A program made the position numbers and the translations under genes. From NCBI GenBank assembly GCA_023418535.1, contig JAEZZN010000049.1, forward strand, positions 1-16,701: a stretch of DNA of 16,701 nt, read 5' to 3'. How positions within the stretch are numbered: position 1 is the first letter of the stretch; every line of letters starts with the position of its first letter. Origin of the DNA: Bacillota bacterium (GTDB taxonomy: Bacteria; Bacillota_A; Clostridia; Tissierellales; Peptoniphilaceae). The notes under the pieces were generated by a model that did not search any database, was not told where the DNA came from, and was given only the letters and a program-made list of their open reading frames with translations. Positions 1 to 6,162 of the stretch are shown here, piece by piece.

Positions 1-161
1 ATGGTTTACTAAGAGAATATTATCCCAAGAAGACAGACTTATCTAAAATATCTGTTAATGAGTTAATTAAAAACTTAATGGAGCTTAATACCAGACCTAG
101 AAAATGTCTAGAATATCAAACTCCATTTGATTTATTTATGCACGAGCTTAGTTTGATCTAA
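1..161 (+). CDS. IS30-family transposase, C-terminal end (partial)
   Basis: The + strand is open from the left edge to the TAA at 159-161. It encodes the last ~53 residues of a transposase, beginning with the characteristic NGLLREYYPK stretch and followed by LNTRPRKCLEYQTPFDLF. These are hallmarks of the C-terminus of IS30-family DDE transposases. In that family the last catalytic Glu lies just before the NGL motif, so it falls outside the window. The enzyme cuts and joins the element's ends. This copy has no visible damage in the part seen, but the start, the first two catalytic residues and the left end of the element are missing here. It points towards the 3' end of the pot operon and stops short of that operon's terminator, so it does not break potD. 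Confidence 0.88.
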   Translation, partial: GLLREYYPKKTDLSKISVNELIKNLMELNTRPRKCLEYQTPFDLFMHELSLI

Positions 162-190
162 GTGTCGCAATATTATTTGCAATTCATCAA
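162..190. repeat. Probable right terminal end of the IS30-family element
   Basis: Directly after the transposase stop lies AGTGTCGCAATATTATTTGC followed by AATTCAT. This resembles the right terminal inverted repeats of IS30-family elements, which commonly carry a GTCGCA-type block followed by a TTGCAA-type block just behind the transposase gene. The left repeat lies outside the window, so the exact outer boundary and any target duplication cannot be set. The range given is approximate. Confidence 0.4.
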
Positions 191-196
191 AATAAA

Positions 197-235
197 AAGA
201 CAGCAAATATTTAATATGCTGTCTTAAGTTTATTA
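197..235 (-). terminator. Rho-independent terminator of the pot operon
   Basis: A perfect 9-bp stem (AAGACAGCA at 197-205, TGCTGTCTT at 217-225) encloses an 11-nt loop. On the - strand it is followed by a T-rich run (TTTTTATTTT, positions ~198-189). It sits right after the potD stop codon, so it is the natural end of the operon transcript. It also separates the operon from the IS element that points at it. Confidence 0.85.
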
Positions 236-1261
236 TTTATTTTTTACCGCTTCCCAAGCATCTTCAAAAGTTTCTGTAAAGTCACCTAAATCACTATATA
301 CTTCTTTTTCATCCATTTTATCCATATCAGGATAAATCACGTCGAAATTCTTAATAGATTTAACCGGCTCTAAATCTCTTGCTTTCATAATAGGTGTTCC
401 CTGTTCATCTCCAGACATAGCTGCAATATCAGGTCTACAGAAGAAATCAATTAATTTTAATGCATTTTCATAATTTTTAGCATCTTTTGGAATTGCAAAA
501 TTATCTATCCAAAGATTTGTAACTGTTGGTAAATAATAATCTAAATCTGGATTTTCAGCCATTGCTTCTCTTGCTTCTCCAGAATATACAACAGCAATTG
601 CACCATTGTTATTTACCATATGTTGTTTAATTTCATCTTGTAAATACGCTGTTACTAATGATTTTTGATCCATCATCAATTTTTGTACTTCTTTTAATTG
701 TTCTTCACTAGTTGAATTTGCACTATATCCTAAATGCCAATATCCTGGAGCCATAGAATCTCTTGAAGAATCTAACATCCATATTTGACGCTCATATTTT
801 TTATTAAATAAAATATCCCATTCATTCATATCAGCTGGATCTACTTTTTTCTTGTTATATAAAATACCTACTGTACCATAAAACATAGGAATTGAGTATT
901 TGTTTTTTGGATCAAAGTCTTTATCTAAGAAAACTTCTCCAATTTCATCAAAATTTTCAAGTTTTGAATGATCAATTTCCCTTAACATACCTTCTTTTAT
1001 CATTTTTTCTACCATATATTCTGATGGAACTATTAAATCATAGTCTGATGGAGAGCTTTTAACAACAGTGTACATATTTTCATTTTCATCAAATTCTGAA
1101 TAATCAACCTTTATTCCAGTTTCTTCAGAGAATTGAGCAAGCAATTCTTTTTTTATTGTTCCTCCCCAATTATAGAAGGAAACTGTTTCTTGATCTTTTG
1201 TAGAACAAGAAACTAAGACAAATGTTAATACTAATAATAATGCTAATAATTTTCTTTTCAT
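233..1261 (-). CDS. potD: Spermidine/putrescine ABC transporter, substrate-binding lipoprotein
   Basis: This is the extracellular polyamine-binding component. It captures spermidine or putrescine and delivers it to the PotBC channel. It has 342 residues, the usual PotD length. Residues 1-18 form a lipoprotein signal peptide with the lipobox LVSC, so Cys19 would be lipidated and the protein anchored outside the membrane. The mature part begins with the family's YNWGG motif and contains SDYDLIVPSEYMVEKM and the MFYGTVGILYN segment typical of PotD/PotF-type binding proteins. The start ATG shares one base with the potC stop (TAATG) and has an AAGGAG site upstream. It is the last gene of the operon. 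Which polyamine it prefers cannot be read from the sequence. Confidence 0.93.
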   Translation of the reverse strand: MKRKLLALLLVLTFVLVSCSTKDQETVSFYNWGGTIKKELLAQFSEETGIKVDYSEFDENENMYTVVKSSPSDYDLIVPSEYMVEKMIKEGMLREIDHSKLENFDEIGEVFLDKDFDPKNKYSIPMFYGTVGILYNKKKVDPADMNEWDILFNKKYERQIWMLDSSRDSMAPGYWHLGYSANSTSEEQLKEVQKLMMDQKSLVTAYLQDEIKQHMVNNNGAIAVVYSGEAREAMAENPDLDYYLPTVTNLWIDNFAIPKDAKNYENALKLIDFFCRPDIAAMSGDEQGTPIMKARDLEPVKSIKNFDVIYPDMDKMDEKEVYSDLGDFTETFEDAWEAVKNK

Positions 1262-2064
1262 TAAATATTTTTCTCCTTTTTCTTATTAGATTGTCTAATT
1301 TGTGAAATATTAGATGCTATAAGTAATATCAATACAACTACAAACATTATCGCTGAAAGAGCATTTATTGTAGGCTCTATACCTTTTTTTGTCATTGAAA
1401 ATATCATAGTCGAAATTGTATTTGTTCCTGGTGCAACATTGAAAAATGAAATTACAAAATCATCAATTGAAAGTGTAAATGCCATCATTGCACCAGCAAT
1501 TATACCTGATTTTATTTCAGGAATAACTACTTTGAAAAATGCTGTCATAGGAGTTGCTCCTAAATCAAGTGCTGCATCTATAAGGTTTCTGTCCATCATT
1601 CTTACTTTTGGTAAAACTGATAAAACTACATAAGGTATTGTAAATGCAACGTGTGAAAATATTAGTCTCATTAGTCCTTTTGGAATGTTTAACATTCCAA
1701 ATAGTACCATTAGAGAAATTGCAATTACTATATCCGGATTTAACACCGGCAAATCATTTAAGCCGAGTATTATTCTTCTTCTCTTTTTTCTAAATTCAGA
1801 TAATCCTACCGCTGCTAAAGTTCCTATGATAGTTGATATTATGGTTGTTGCAATTGCAACTATTATTGTTGTTTCAACTGCATTCATAATGAATCTATCT
1901 TTAAATAGTTCTCCATACCATTTAAGAGAAAATCCTGTCCATACTCCAAATATTCTAGATTGATTGAAAGAAAATACAATCAATACGGCAATTGGCGCAT
2001 ATAGAAAAAGGAAGATTAATATTAAATACAATTTTTCAAAAATATTTGTTTTTGTATTATTCAT
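1261..2064 (-). CDS. potC: Spermidine/putrescine ABC transporter, permease PotC
   Basis: This is one of the two membrane subunits that form the polyamine channel. It has 267 residues with about six hydrophobic segments, starting at residues ~12-33. The cytoplasmic EAA-type loop (DAALDLGATPMTAFFKVVIP, around residues 161-180) is where the PotA ATPase docks. SIDDFVISFF just after it is a PotC-type signature. The ATG overlaps the end of potB by 8 bases and is preceded by GGAGG, so translation is probably coupled. It ends where potD starts, sharing one base. The order potA-potB-potC-potD is the standard one. Confidence 0.93.
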   Translation of the reverse strand: MNNTKTNIFEKLYLILIFLFLYAPIAVLIVFSFNQSRIFGVWTGFSLKWYGELFKDRFIMNAVETTIIVAIATTIISTIIGTLAAVGLSEFRKKRRRIILGLNDLPVLNPDIVIAISLMVLFGMLNIPKGLMRLIFSHVAFTIPYVVLSVLPKVRMMDRNLIDAALDLGATPMTAFFKVVIPEIKSGIIAGAMMAFTLSIDDFVISFFNVAPGTNTISTMIFSMTKKGIEPTINALSAIMFVVVLILLIASNISQIRQSNKKKEKNI

Positions 2065-2866
2065 GCTTACCTCCAGTTTCTACAGATTCTTTATCAAATA
2101 ATATTGAAATAAATATTACAATCATTAAAAATGTAGCTAGCGCAGATCCATATCCCCAGTTACCTGTTTTTGAAAATGATCTTTCTATTACGTTCCCTAC
2201 CATGTTTACCATTCCACCGCCAAGAAGTTCTGATACTTCAAATGTTGAAATTACTGGTACAAATACCATGGTTATACCTGAAATTACTCCTGGCATAGAT
2301 AATGGAAATATAACTTTTGTAAATGTCTTCTTTCTATCTGCTCCCAAATCATATGCAGCTTCTATTAAACTGTAATCTATTTTTTCAAGAGCTGTATATA
2401 TAGGTAATATCATAAATGGTAGATAATTATACGTCATCCCCAAAACTACTGCAGATTCTGTATATAGAAAGGACTTATACTCAACTCCAAACCAAGATAA
2501 TATATTATCTAAAACACCATTTTGAGATAATATAGTCACCCAAGCATATGATCTAAGTAAGAAATTCATCCACATTGGAACCATTATTAACATCATTGCA
2601 AGTGTTCTATAATTTATATTTAACTTGGTCATAAAATATGCAAATGGATAAGCTATTAATAATGTGATAATAGTAGTTATAAATGCAATCCTAAAAGAAA
2701 CCAAGATTGATTTTAATGTAGTTCCTTGAAATATTTGTGTAAAATTAGCAAATGTAAAACCGCCATTTTTAGTAAATGCATAATATGAAACCATAAATAA
2801 AGGAACTACTATGAAAATTACTAGCCATAATATATATGGATATGCAAAGTCTTTAATTCTCTTCAA
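2057..2866 (-). CDS. potB: Spermidine/putrescine ABC transporter, permease PotB (TTG start)
   Basis: This is the second channel subunit, 269 residues with about six membrane segments. The EAA-type loop [20 protein letters not shown] (about residues 168-187) is the contact for PotA. The start codon is TTG. I keep it because AGGAGG lies six bases upstream, the N-terminus aligns with the usual short positive stretch before the first helix, and the next in-frame ATG (residue 25) falls inside that helix. The start lies 14 bases inside the end of potA, and the 3' end overlaps potC by 8 bases. These overlaps indicate coupled translation within the operon. Confidence 0.92.
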   Translation of the reverse strand: MKRIKDFAYPYILWLVIFIVVPLFMVSYYAFTKNGGFTFANFTQIFQGTTLKSILVSFRIAFITTIITLLIAYPFAYFMTKLNINYRTLAMMLIMVPMWMNFLLRSYAWVTILSQNGVLDNILSWFGVEYKSFLYTESAVVLGMTYNYLPFMILPIYTALEKIDYSLIEAAYDLGADRKKTFTKVIFPLSMPGVISGITMVFVPVISTFEVSELLGGGMVNMVGNVIERSFSKTGNWGYGSALATFLMIVIFISILFDKESVETGGKHE

Positions 2867-3902
2867 TTTGTTCCTCCTTTTTCATTTCATGAATTGCATC
2901 AGGAACTATTAACAAGCCAACTTCTTGGCCGACTTTTTTATCATATATTGAATGAACTTTATATTCATAACCATTTACATCTACAATCATTTCCCAGTGT
3001 ACACCTTTGAATGTTACTATTTTTACTACACCAGTAATCATTCCTCTTGAAGGTTCTACTAATTCTATATCTTCAGGCCTAATAACTACATCGATTCTTT
3101 CATTTTTTTCAAATCCTTTATCCAATGAATCAAATATATGGTCAGAGAACTTAACTTTATTATCTGAAACTGCAACTGCATCTAATATATTTGACTCTCC
3201 AATAAATCTTGCTACAAATTCATTTTTTGGTTCATTATAAATATCGATTGGACTGCCTACTTGTTGTATTCTACCATTGTTCATTACTACAATAGTATCA
3301 CTCATAGTAAGAGCTTCTTCTTGATCGTGAGTTACATATATAAATGTGATCCCTACTCTTCTTTGTATTCTTTTAAGTTCATTTTGCATGGACTTTCTTA
3401 ATTTTAAGTCTAATGCTCCAAGAGGTTCATCAAGTAACAAAACTTTAGGTTTGTTTACTAATGCTCTTGCAATAGCAACCCTTTGTTGTTGTCCACCTGA
3501 AAGTGAATCTATTGAACGATTTTCAAATCCTGATAGATTAACAAGTCTTAACATTTCTTTTACTTCAGTTTCTATTGTCTGTTTATCAACTTTTTTTAAT
3601 TTAAGACCAAATGCAATATTGTCAAATACATTTAAATGTCTAAACAAAGAATATTTTTGAAATACTGTGTTTATATTTCTCTTATATGGTGGCACATCTT
3701 TTATATCTGAGCCATCAAAATATACATGACCTGATGTAGCAGTCTCAAATCCTCCTATTATTCTAAGAGTAGTCGTTTTACCGCAACCTGAAGGTCCTAA
3801 TAATGTTAAAAATTCATTTTCTTTTACGGATAAATTAATATCATCCAACACAACAGTATCATCAAATGTTTTTCTTAAATTTTTAATTTCAATAATATTC
3901 AT
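2853..3902 (-). CDS. potA: Spermidine/putrescine ABC transporter, ATPase PotA
   Basis: This is the cytoplasmic ATPase that powers polyamine import. It has 349 residues. The nucleotide-binding domain occupies about residues 1-235, with Walker A GPSGCGKT at 36-43, Q-loop Gln82, signature LSGGQ at 134-138, Walker B LLLDEP with Glu159, and the H-loop His192 in THDQEEAL. Residues ~240-345 form the TOBE/OB-type regulatory domain typical of PotA and other CUT1/MOI-like importers ([10 protein letters not shown] segment). All catalytic residues are present. The ATG follows GGAGG at four bases and lies 12 bases after the regulator gene, in the same transcript. Context with potBCD separates it from similar sugar or iron importer ATPases. 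Confidence 0.94.
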   Translation of the reverse strand: MNIIEIKNLRKTFDDTVVLDDINLSVKENEFLTLLGPSGCGKTTTLRIIGGFETATSGHVYFDGSDIKDVPPYKRNINTVFQKYSLFRHLNVFDNIAFGLKLKKVDKQTIETEVKEMLRLVNLSGFENRSIDSLSGGQQQRVAIARALVNKPKVLLLDEPLGALDLKLRKSMQNELKRIQRRVGITFIYVTHDQEEALTMSDTIVVMNNGRIQQVGSPIDIYNEPKNEFVARFIGESNILDAVAVSDNKVKFSDHIFDSLDKGFEKNERIDVVIRPEDIELVEPSRGMITGVVKIVTFKGVHWEMIVDVNGYEYKVHSIYDKKVGQEVGLLIVPDAIHEMKKEEQIEEN

Positions 3903-3914
3903 ATTTCCTCCAGA

Positions 3915-4454
3915 TTAAAAATTAGGTGGATTTGATATCCACAATAATTTTGATACGCCATTATAATTATTTTTTATAAATCTTTCTTCCTCAGTTTTAT
4001 AGTAGAAAGTTTCACCTTTTTTTACTATAAACTCTTGATTTCCATAAAATAATTTAATTTCTCCCTTTAATACATATCCAAATTCTTCTCCTTCATTTGG
4101 ATTGTATCTTCTACTTTCTCCATCTTTTTCAAAAGTAACTATTATTGGCTCCATTTCATTTTTAACAGAGTTTGGAACTATCCATTCCATTTTATGTCCA
4201 AGTTTTTCATTTGTACCAACAAAAAAATCTTCTTGTTCAAATATTATTTGTTCATCTTCAGTTTCTGAAAAGAAATCTCCAAGATTAGTTCCAAGAGCCT
4301 CAAGAACGTCTGCTAAAGTATCGACAGAAGGAGAATTTAAATTTCTTTCTAATTGAGAAATAAATCCCTTTGTAAGTTCAGATCTATCAGCTAATTCTTC
4401 TTGGGTTAGCCCCATTTTTTTTCTGATACTTTTTATTTTATCACCTATTTCCAT
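3915..4454 (-). CDS. XRE-family regulator with C-terminal cupin domain, probable pot operon regulator
   Basis: This 179-residue protein has two domains. Residues ~7-61 are an XRE/Cro helix-turn-helix (IRKKMGLTQEELADRSELTK and following). Residues ~105-178 are a small cupin barrel (NEGEEFGYVLKGEIKLFYG), which in this family binds a small ligand. It is the first gene of the transcript and lies 12 bases before potA. This arrangement is common in clostridia, and the protein resembles PuuR-type polyamine-responsive repressors. Its role as polyamine sensor for potABCD is inferred from position and domain layout. The ATG is preceded by AAGGAGG. An inverted repeat between promoter and start (4475-4495) is a candidate site for autoregulation. 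Confidence 0.88.
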   Translation of the reverse strand: MEIGDKIKSIRKKMGLTQEELADRSELTKGFISQLERNLNSPSVDTLADVLEALGTNLGDFFSETEDEQIIFEQEDFFVGTNEKLGHKMEWIVPNSVKNEMEPIIVTFEKDGESRRYNPNEGEEFGYVLKGEIKLFYGNQEFIVKKGETFYYKTEEERFIKNNYNGVSKLLWISNPPNF

Positions 4455-4474
4455 ACATCCTCCTTGCTATCTTT

Positions 4475-4501
4475 TATTAAGTAAAAAACTTAATATATTA
4501 A
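4475..4501. promoter_or_regulatory. Candidate operator: inverted repeats in the regulator-pot leader
   Basis: TATTAAGT (4475-4482) and ACTTAATA (4488-4495) are perfect 8-bp inverted arms separated by AAAAA. The right arm overlaps a second perfect palindrome, TTAATATATTAA (4490-4501). Both lie between the predicted transcription start and the regulator's ribosome binding site. A repressor bound here would block the operon. In such AT-rich DNA short palindromes arise easily, so the assignment is tentative. Confidence 0.45.
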
Positions 4502-4512
4502 ACACTTCTACA

Positions 4513-4540
4513 ATTATAACAGATAAAACTCAGAATACAA
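4513..4540 (-). promoter_or_regulatory. Promoter of the XRE-potABCD operon
   Basis: On the - strand there is a -35 box TTGTAT (4535-4540), a 16-bp spacer and a perfect -10 box TATAAT (4513-4518). The -10 box has an upstream TG that makes it an extended -10. It lies about 60 bases before the regulator ATG, and no other promoter of this quality is visible ahead of potA. Confidence 0.75.
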
Positions 4541-4629
4541 TACTTTTTTGTTTAAAATTTTATGTTTTTTTTAAGCGTTTTATATGAGATTTTTGTAAAC
4601 TTTTTATTATGAAAATGTAAATGTAAAAT

Positions 4630-4692
4630 TTGCCAAAAATCTATTATTTTATGTTTAATATATTTAATTGTTATATAATAAAAAACAGGAGG
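4630..4692 (+). promoter_or_regulatory. Promoter and ribosome binding site of the aldo/keto reductase gene
   Basis: TTGCCA (4630-4635), an 18-bp spacer and TTTAAT (4654-4659) make a plausible promoter. A second TATAAT at 4674-4679 is too close to the gene to leave a normal leader. AGGAGG at 4687-4692 is a strong ribosome binding site four bases before the ATG. This unit is divergent from the pot operon, with about 90 bp between the two promoters. Confidence 0.5.
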
Positions 4693-4696
4693 AGAT

Positions 4697-5614
4697 ATGA
4701 AAACACAAATTATTGGTAAATCTAATATTGAAGCTAGTAGATTAATTTTAGGTTGCATGAGAATGGCAGATAAATCAGTTGAAGAAGCAAGAGATATTAT
4801 ACAAAAAGCTTATGATTTAGGAATTAACCATTTCGATCATGCCGACATTTATGGAGGAGGAAAATCAGAAGAAATATTTGCTGAGGCGTTAAAGCTAACA
4901 AATATTAAAAGAGAAGATATTATAATTCAGTCAAAATGCGGTATTAGAAAAGGGCTCTATGATTTTTCCTATGATTATATAATAAATTCTGTAGAAAATA
5001 TTTTGAAAAGACTTGATATTAACTATCTAGACATCCTACTTTTACATAGACCTGATACTTTAATGCAACCAGAAGAAGTTGCCAAGGCATTTTCTTATTT
5101 ATACGAAACTGGAAAAGTTAAAAATTTTGGAGTAAGTAATTGTAATCCTGGTCAAATTAAATTATTACAAAAATACTCAAATTTTCCAATTTTAATCGAC
5201 CAATTACAATTTGGTCCAGCACATACTCCGATGATTGATTCTGGAATAAATGTAAATATGAAAAATATAAACTCAATTAATCACGAAGATAGCATTCTAG
5301 AATATTGCAGATTGGAAGATATAACCATTCAGGCTTGGTCACCATTCCAAGTAGACCTTGACCAAGGGTTATTTATGAAACATACGGAATATATAGACTT
5401 AACTAATAAATTAAATGAAATGGCAAATGAAAAAAATGTTACACTTGAATCCATTGTAACTGCATGGATATTAAGACATCCTGCAAAAATGCAAATGGTA
5501 GTTGGCTCAATGAATCCAAAGCGCTTGGAAAATATTGTTGCAGGCGTAGATATTGATCTAACTAAAGAAGAATGGTACGAAATTTATAGAAGTGCTGGAA
5601 ATGATTTGCCATAG
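4697..5614 (+). CDS. Aldo/keto reductase, YdhF-like
   Basis: This is a soluble NAD(P)H-dependent oxidoreductase that would reduce carbonyl compounds. It has 305 residues, a full-length (beta/alpha)8 barrel. The catalytic tetrad of the family is intact: Asp47 in HFDHAD, Tyr52 in DIYGGG, Lys80 in IIIQSKCG and His117 in LLLHRPD. The segments FGVSNCNP and ITIQAWSPFQ are further family motifs, and the overall pattern is closest to the YdhF group of AKRs. The physiological substrate is unknown for this group and cannot be deduced here. The gene is transcribed alone, with its own promoter, a strong AGGAGG site and a strong hairpin terminator 25 bases after the stop. Its neighbours run the other way and give no functional hint. 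Confidence 0.9.
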   Translation: MKTQIIGKSNIEASRLILGCMRMADKSVEEARDIIQKAYDLGINHFDHADIYGGGKSEEIFAEALKLTNIKREDIIIQSKCGIRKGLYDFSYDYIINSVENILKRLDINYLDILLLHRPDTLMQPEEVAKAFSYLYETGKVKNFGVSNCNPGQIKLLQKYSNFPILIDQLQFGPAHTPMIDSGINVNMKNINSINHEDSILEYCRLEDITIQAWSPFQVDLDQGLFMKHTEYIDLTNKLNEMANEKNVTLESIVTAWILRHPAKMQMVVGSMNPKRLENIVAGVDIDLTKEEWYEIYRSAGNDLP

Positions 5615-5638
5615 AGTGGTTATTTTATTAGAAAAATG

Positions 5639-5665
5639 AAGAGCGGCTTTGCGCCGCTCTTTTTG
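5639..5665 (+). terminator. Rho-independent terminator after the aldo/keto reductase gene
   Basis: The GC-rich 9-bp stem AAGAGCGGC / GCCGCTCTT (5639-5647 and 5653-5661) with a 5-nt loop is followed by TTTTTG. On the opposite strand the same stem is followed by TTCATTTTTC, so it may also stop transcription arriving from the long - strand operon. Confidence 0.9.
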
Positions 5666-5768
5666 TATTCTAGATTGTCTGCTTTTTAATTTGAGTTGTT
5701 GATTATGGCTCAAGTGGATTCTGGAACGAGTGGTATGCATTTAAAATACCATTTCTAATTTTTCAAAT

Positions 5769-5840
5769 TTATTTTTAATTTCTCAGAAAGATTTTGACCA
5801 TTTTTCTATTTTTAGACAATTATTTTTAATTTCTCAGAAA
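5769..5840. repeat. Two copies of a 21-nt repeat, imperfect ~51 bp tandem duplication
   Basis: The 21 bases at 5769-5789 are repeated exactly at 5820-5840 (the core ends TTTCTCAGAAA). Read on the - strand, the similarity continues past the exact block for another ~20-30 bases with small gaps (TAGAAAAATGG against TAGAAATGG), so the unit is about 51 bp. A third copy with two mismatches lies at 5984-6004. Confidence 0.8.
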
Positions 5841-5947
5841 AATATGCCGCTTATGCAGCTATTCTAGCAAATTCAGCATTTTTTTGTTACATAAACTTAA
5901 CATTCTAACTAAAGTTTTCTGAGTTTTCAAATTTATTTCTCAAATAT

Positions 5948-5978
5948 CCGAAAAAGAGGCATTTCCCTTCGGTTTTTT
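5948..5978 (+). terminator. Weak hairpin with T-run, possible back-up terminator
   Basis: CCGAA (5948-5952) and TTCGG (5968-5972) form a 5-bp stem around a 15-nt loop that may pair further (GG with CC). It is followed by TTTTTT on the + strand. It would stop + strand readthrough before it reaches the - strand small gene at 5984. The stem is short and the call is weak. Confidence 0.3.
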
Positions 5979-5983
5979 GCAAA

Positions 5984-6004
5984 TTATTTTTCAATTCTCA
6001 GAAA
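5984..6004. repeat. Third, diverged copy of the 21-nt repeat
   Basis: This stretch differs from the exact pair at 5769 and 5820 by two bases. It forms the last codons and stop of the small gene at 5984-6151. On the - strand the repeat gives FLRIEK and stop here, while the other copies carry an earlier in-frame TAA. Confidence 0.65.
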
Positions 6005-6151
6005 TGCTATCTGAGTGGTATTCTTTTCATTCAATTCAAACTTTAAAAAAGCAAGCTCACCATCTCTCTCACCAATCTTATTTGAACTGAGAATTATACG
6101 AAGAGTTATTATAAGCATTAACATTTCTACAAATACTAGTACTCTTTTCAT
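5984..6151 (-). CDS. Small single-pass membrane protein (55 aa), coupled to the MutS-like gene
   Basis: I do not recognise this gene. It encodes 55 residues: a positive start (MKR), one hydrophobic segment at about residues 4-22 (VLVFVEMLMLIITLRIIL), then a charged tail rich in Glu and Lys (NKIGERDGELAFLKFELNEK) that could form a helix or coiled coil. The support is positional. The ATG lies 11 bases after the stop of the MutS-like gene, and AGAAGGA, which overlaps that stop codon, is spaced correctly before it. It would be the last gene of the long - strand operon. The C-terminal codons fall in a copy of the local repeat, so the original end may have been altered. It could be a chance frame, but the ribosome binding site and coupling argue against that. 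Confidence 0.6.
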   Translation of the reverse strand: MKRVLVFVEMLMLIITLRIILSSNKIGERDGELAFLKFELNEKNTTQIAFLRIEK

Positions 6152-6162
6152 GAGTGTTCCTT

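Larger units (their letters stand above)
5666..5983. other. Gene-free region with an AT-rich repeat family
   Basis: I find no convincing gene in these 318 bases on either strand. All frames are short, and the only longer frame overlapping the left side is a shadow of the terminator and reductase end. Contents: a TGGTAT/ATACCA inverted repeat (about 5732-5752), two exact 21-nt repeats within a ~51 bp imperfect tandem duplication (5769-5840), an inverted TTTCTGAG core (5916-5923), and a hairpin with a T-run (5948-5978). On the - strand the tandem copies read SEKLKI twice in one frame that is interrupted by stops, so this could be a decayed coding stretch. Confidence 0.6.

Noticed and set aside
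1439..2375. Three + strand frames (64, 92 and 127 codons) opposite potC and potB
   Set aside because: They mirror the hydrophobic coding of potBC, lack ribosome binding sites and show no recognisable protein.
3007..3660. Two + strand frames opposite potA
   Set aside because: Shadows of a well-conserved ATPase gene with all motifs on the - strand.
4102..4356. + strand frame of 84 codons opposite the regulator
   Set aside because: Antisense to a clear XRE-cupin gene, with no ribosome binding site.
4552..4758. - strand frame of 68 codons across the reductase promoter
   Set aside because: It covers the intergenic promoter region and the reductase 5' end. Its composition is that of random AT-rich DNA and it has no ribosome binding site.
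5558..5740. - strand frame of 60 codons over the reductase end and terminator
   Set aside because: It runs through the terminator hairpin and gives a low-complexity basic peptide with no support.
5756..6004. CRISPR array
   Set aside because: There are only two exact repeats and one diverged copy with unequal spacing, low-complexity repeat sequence and no cas genes.
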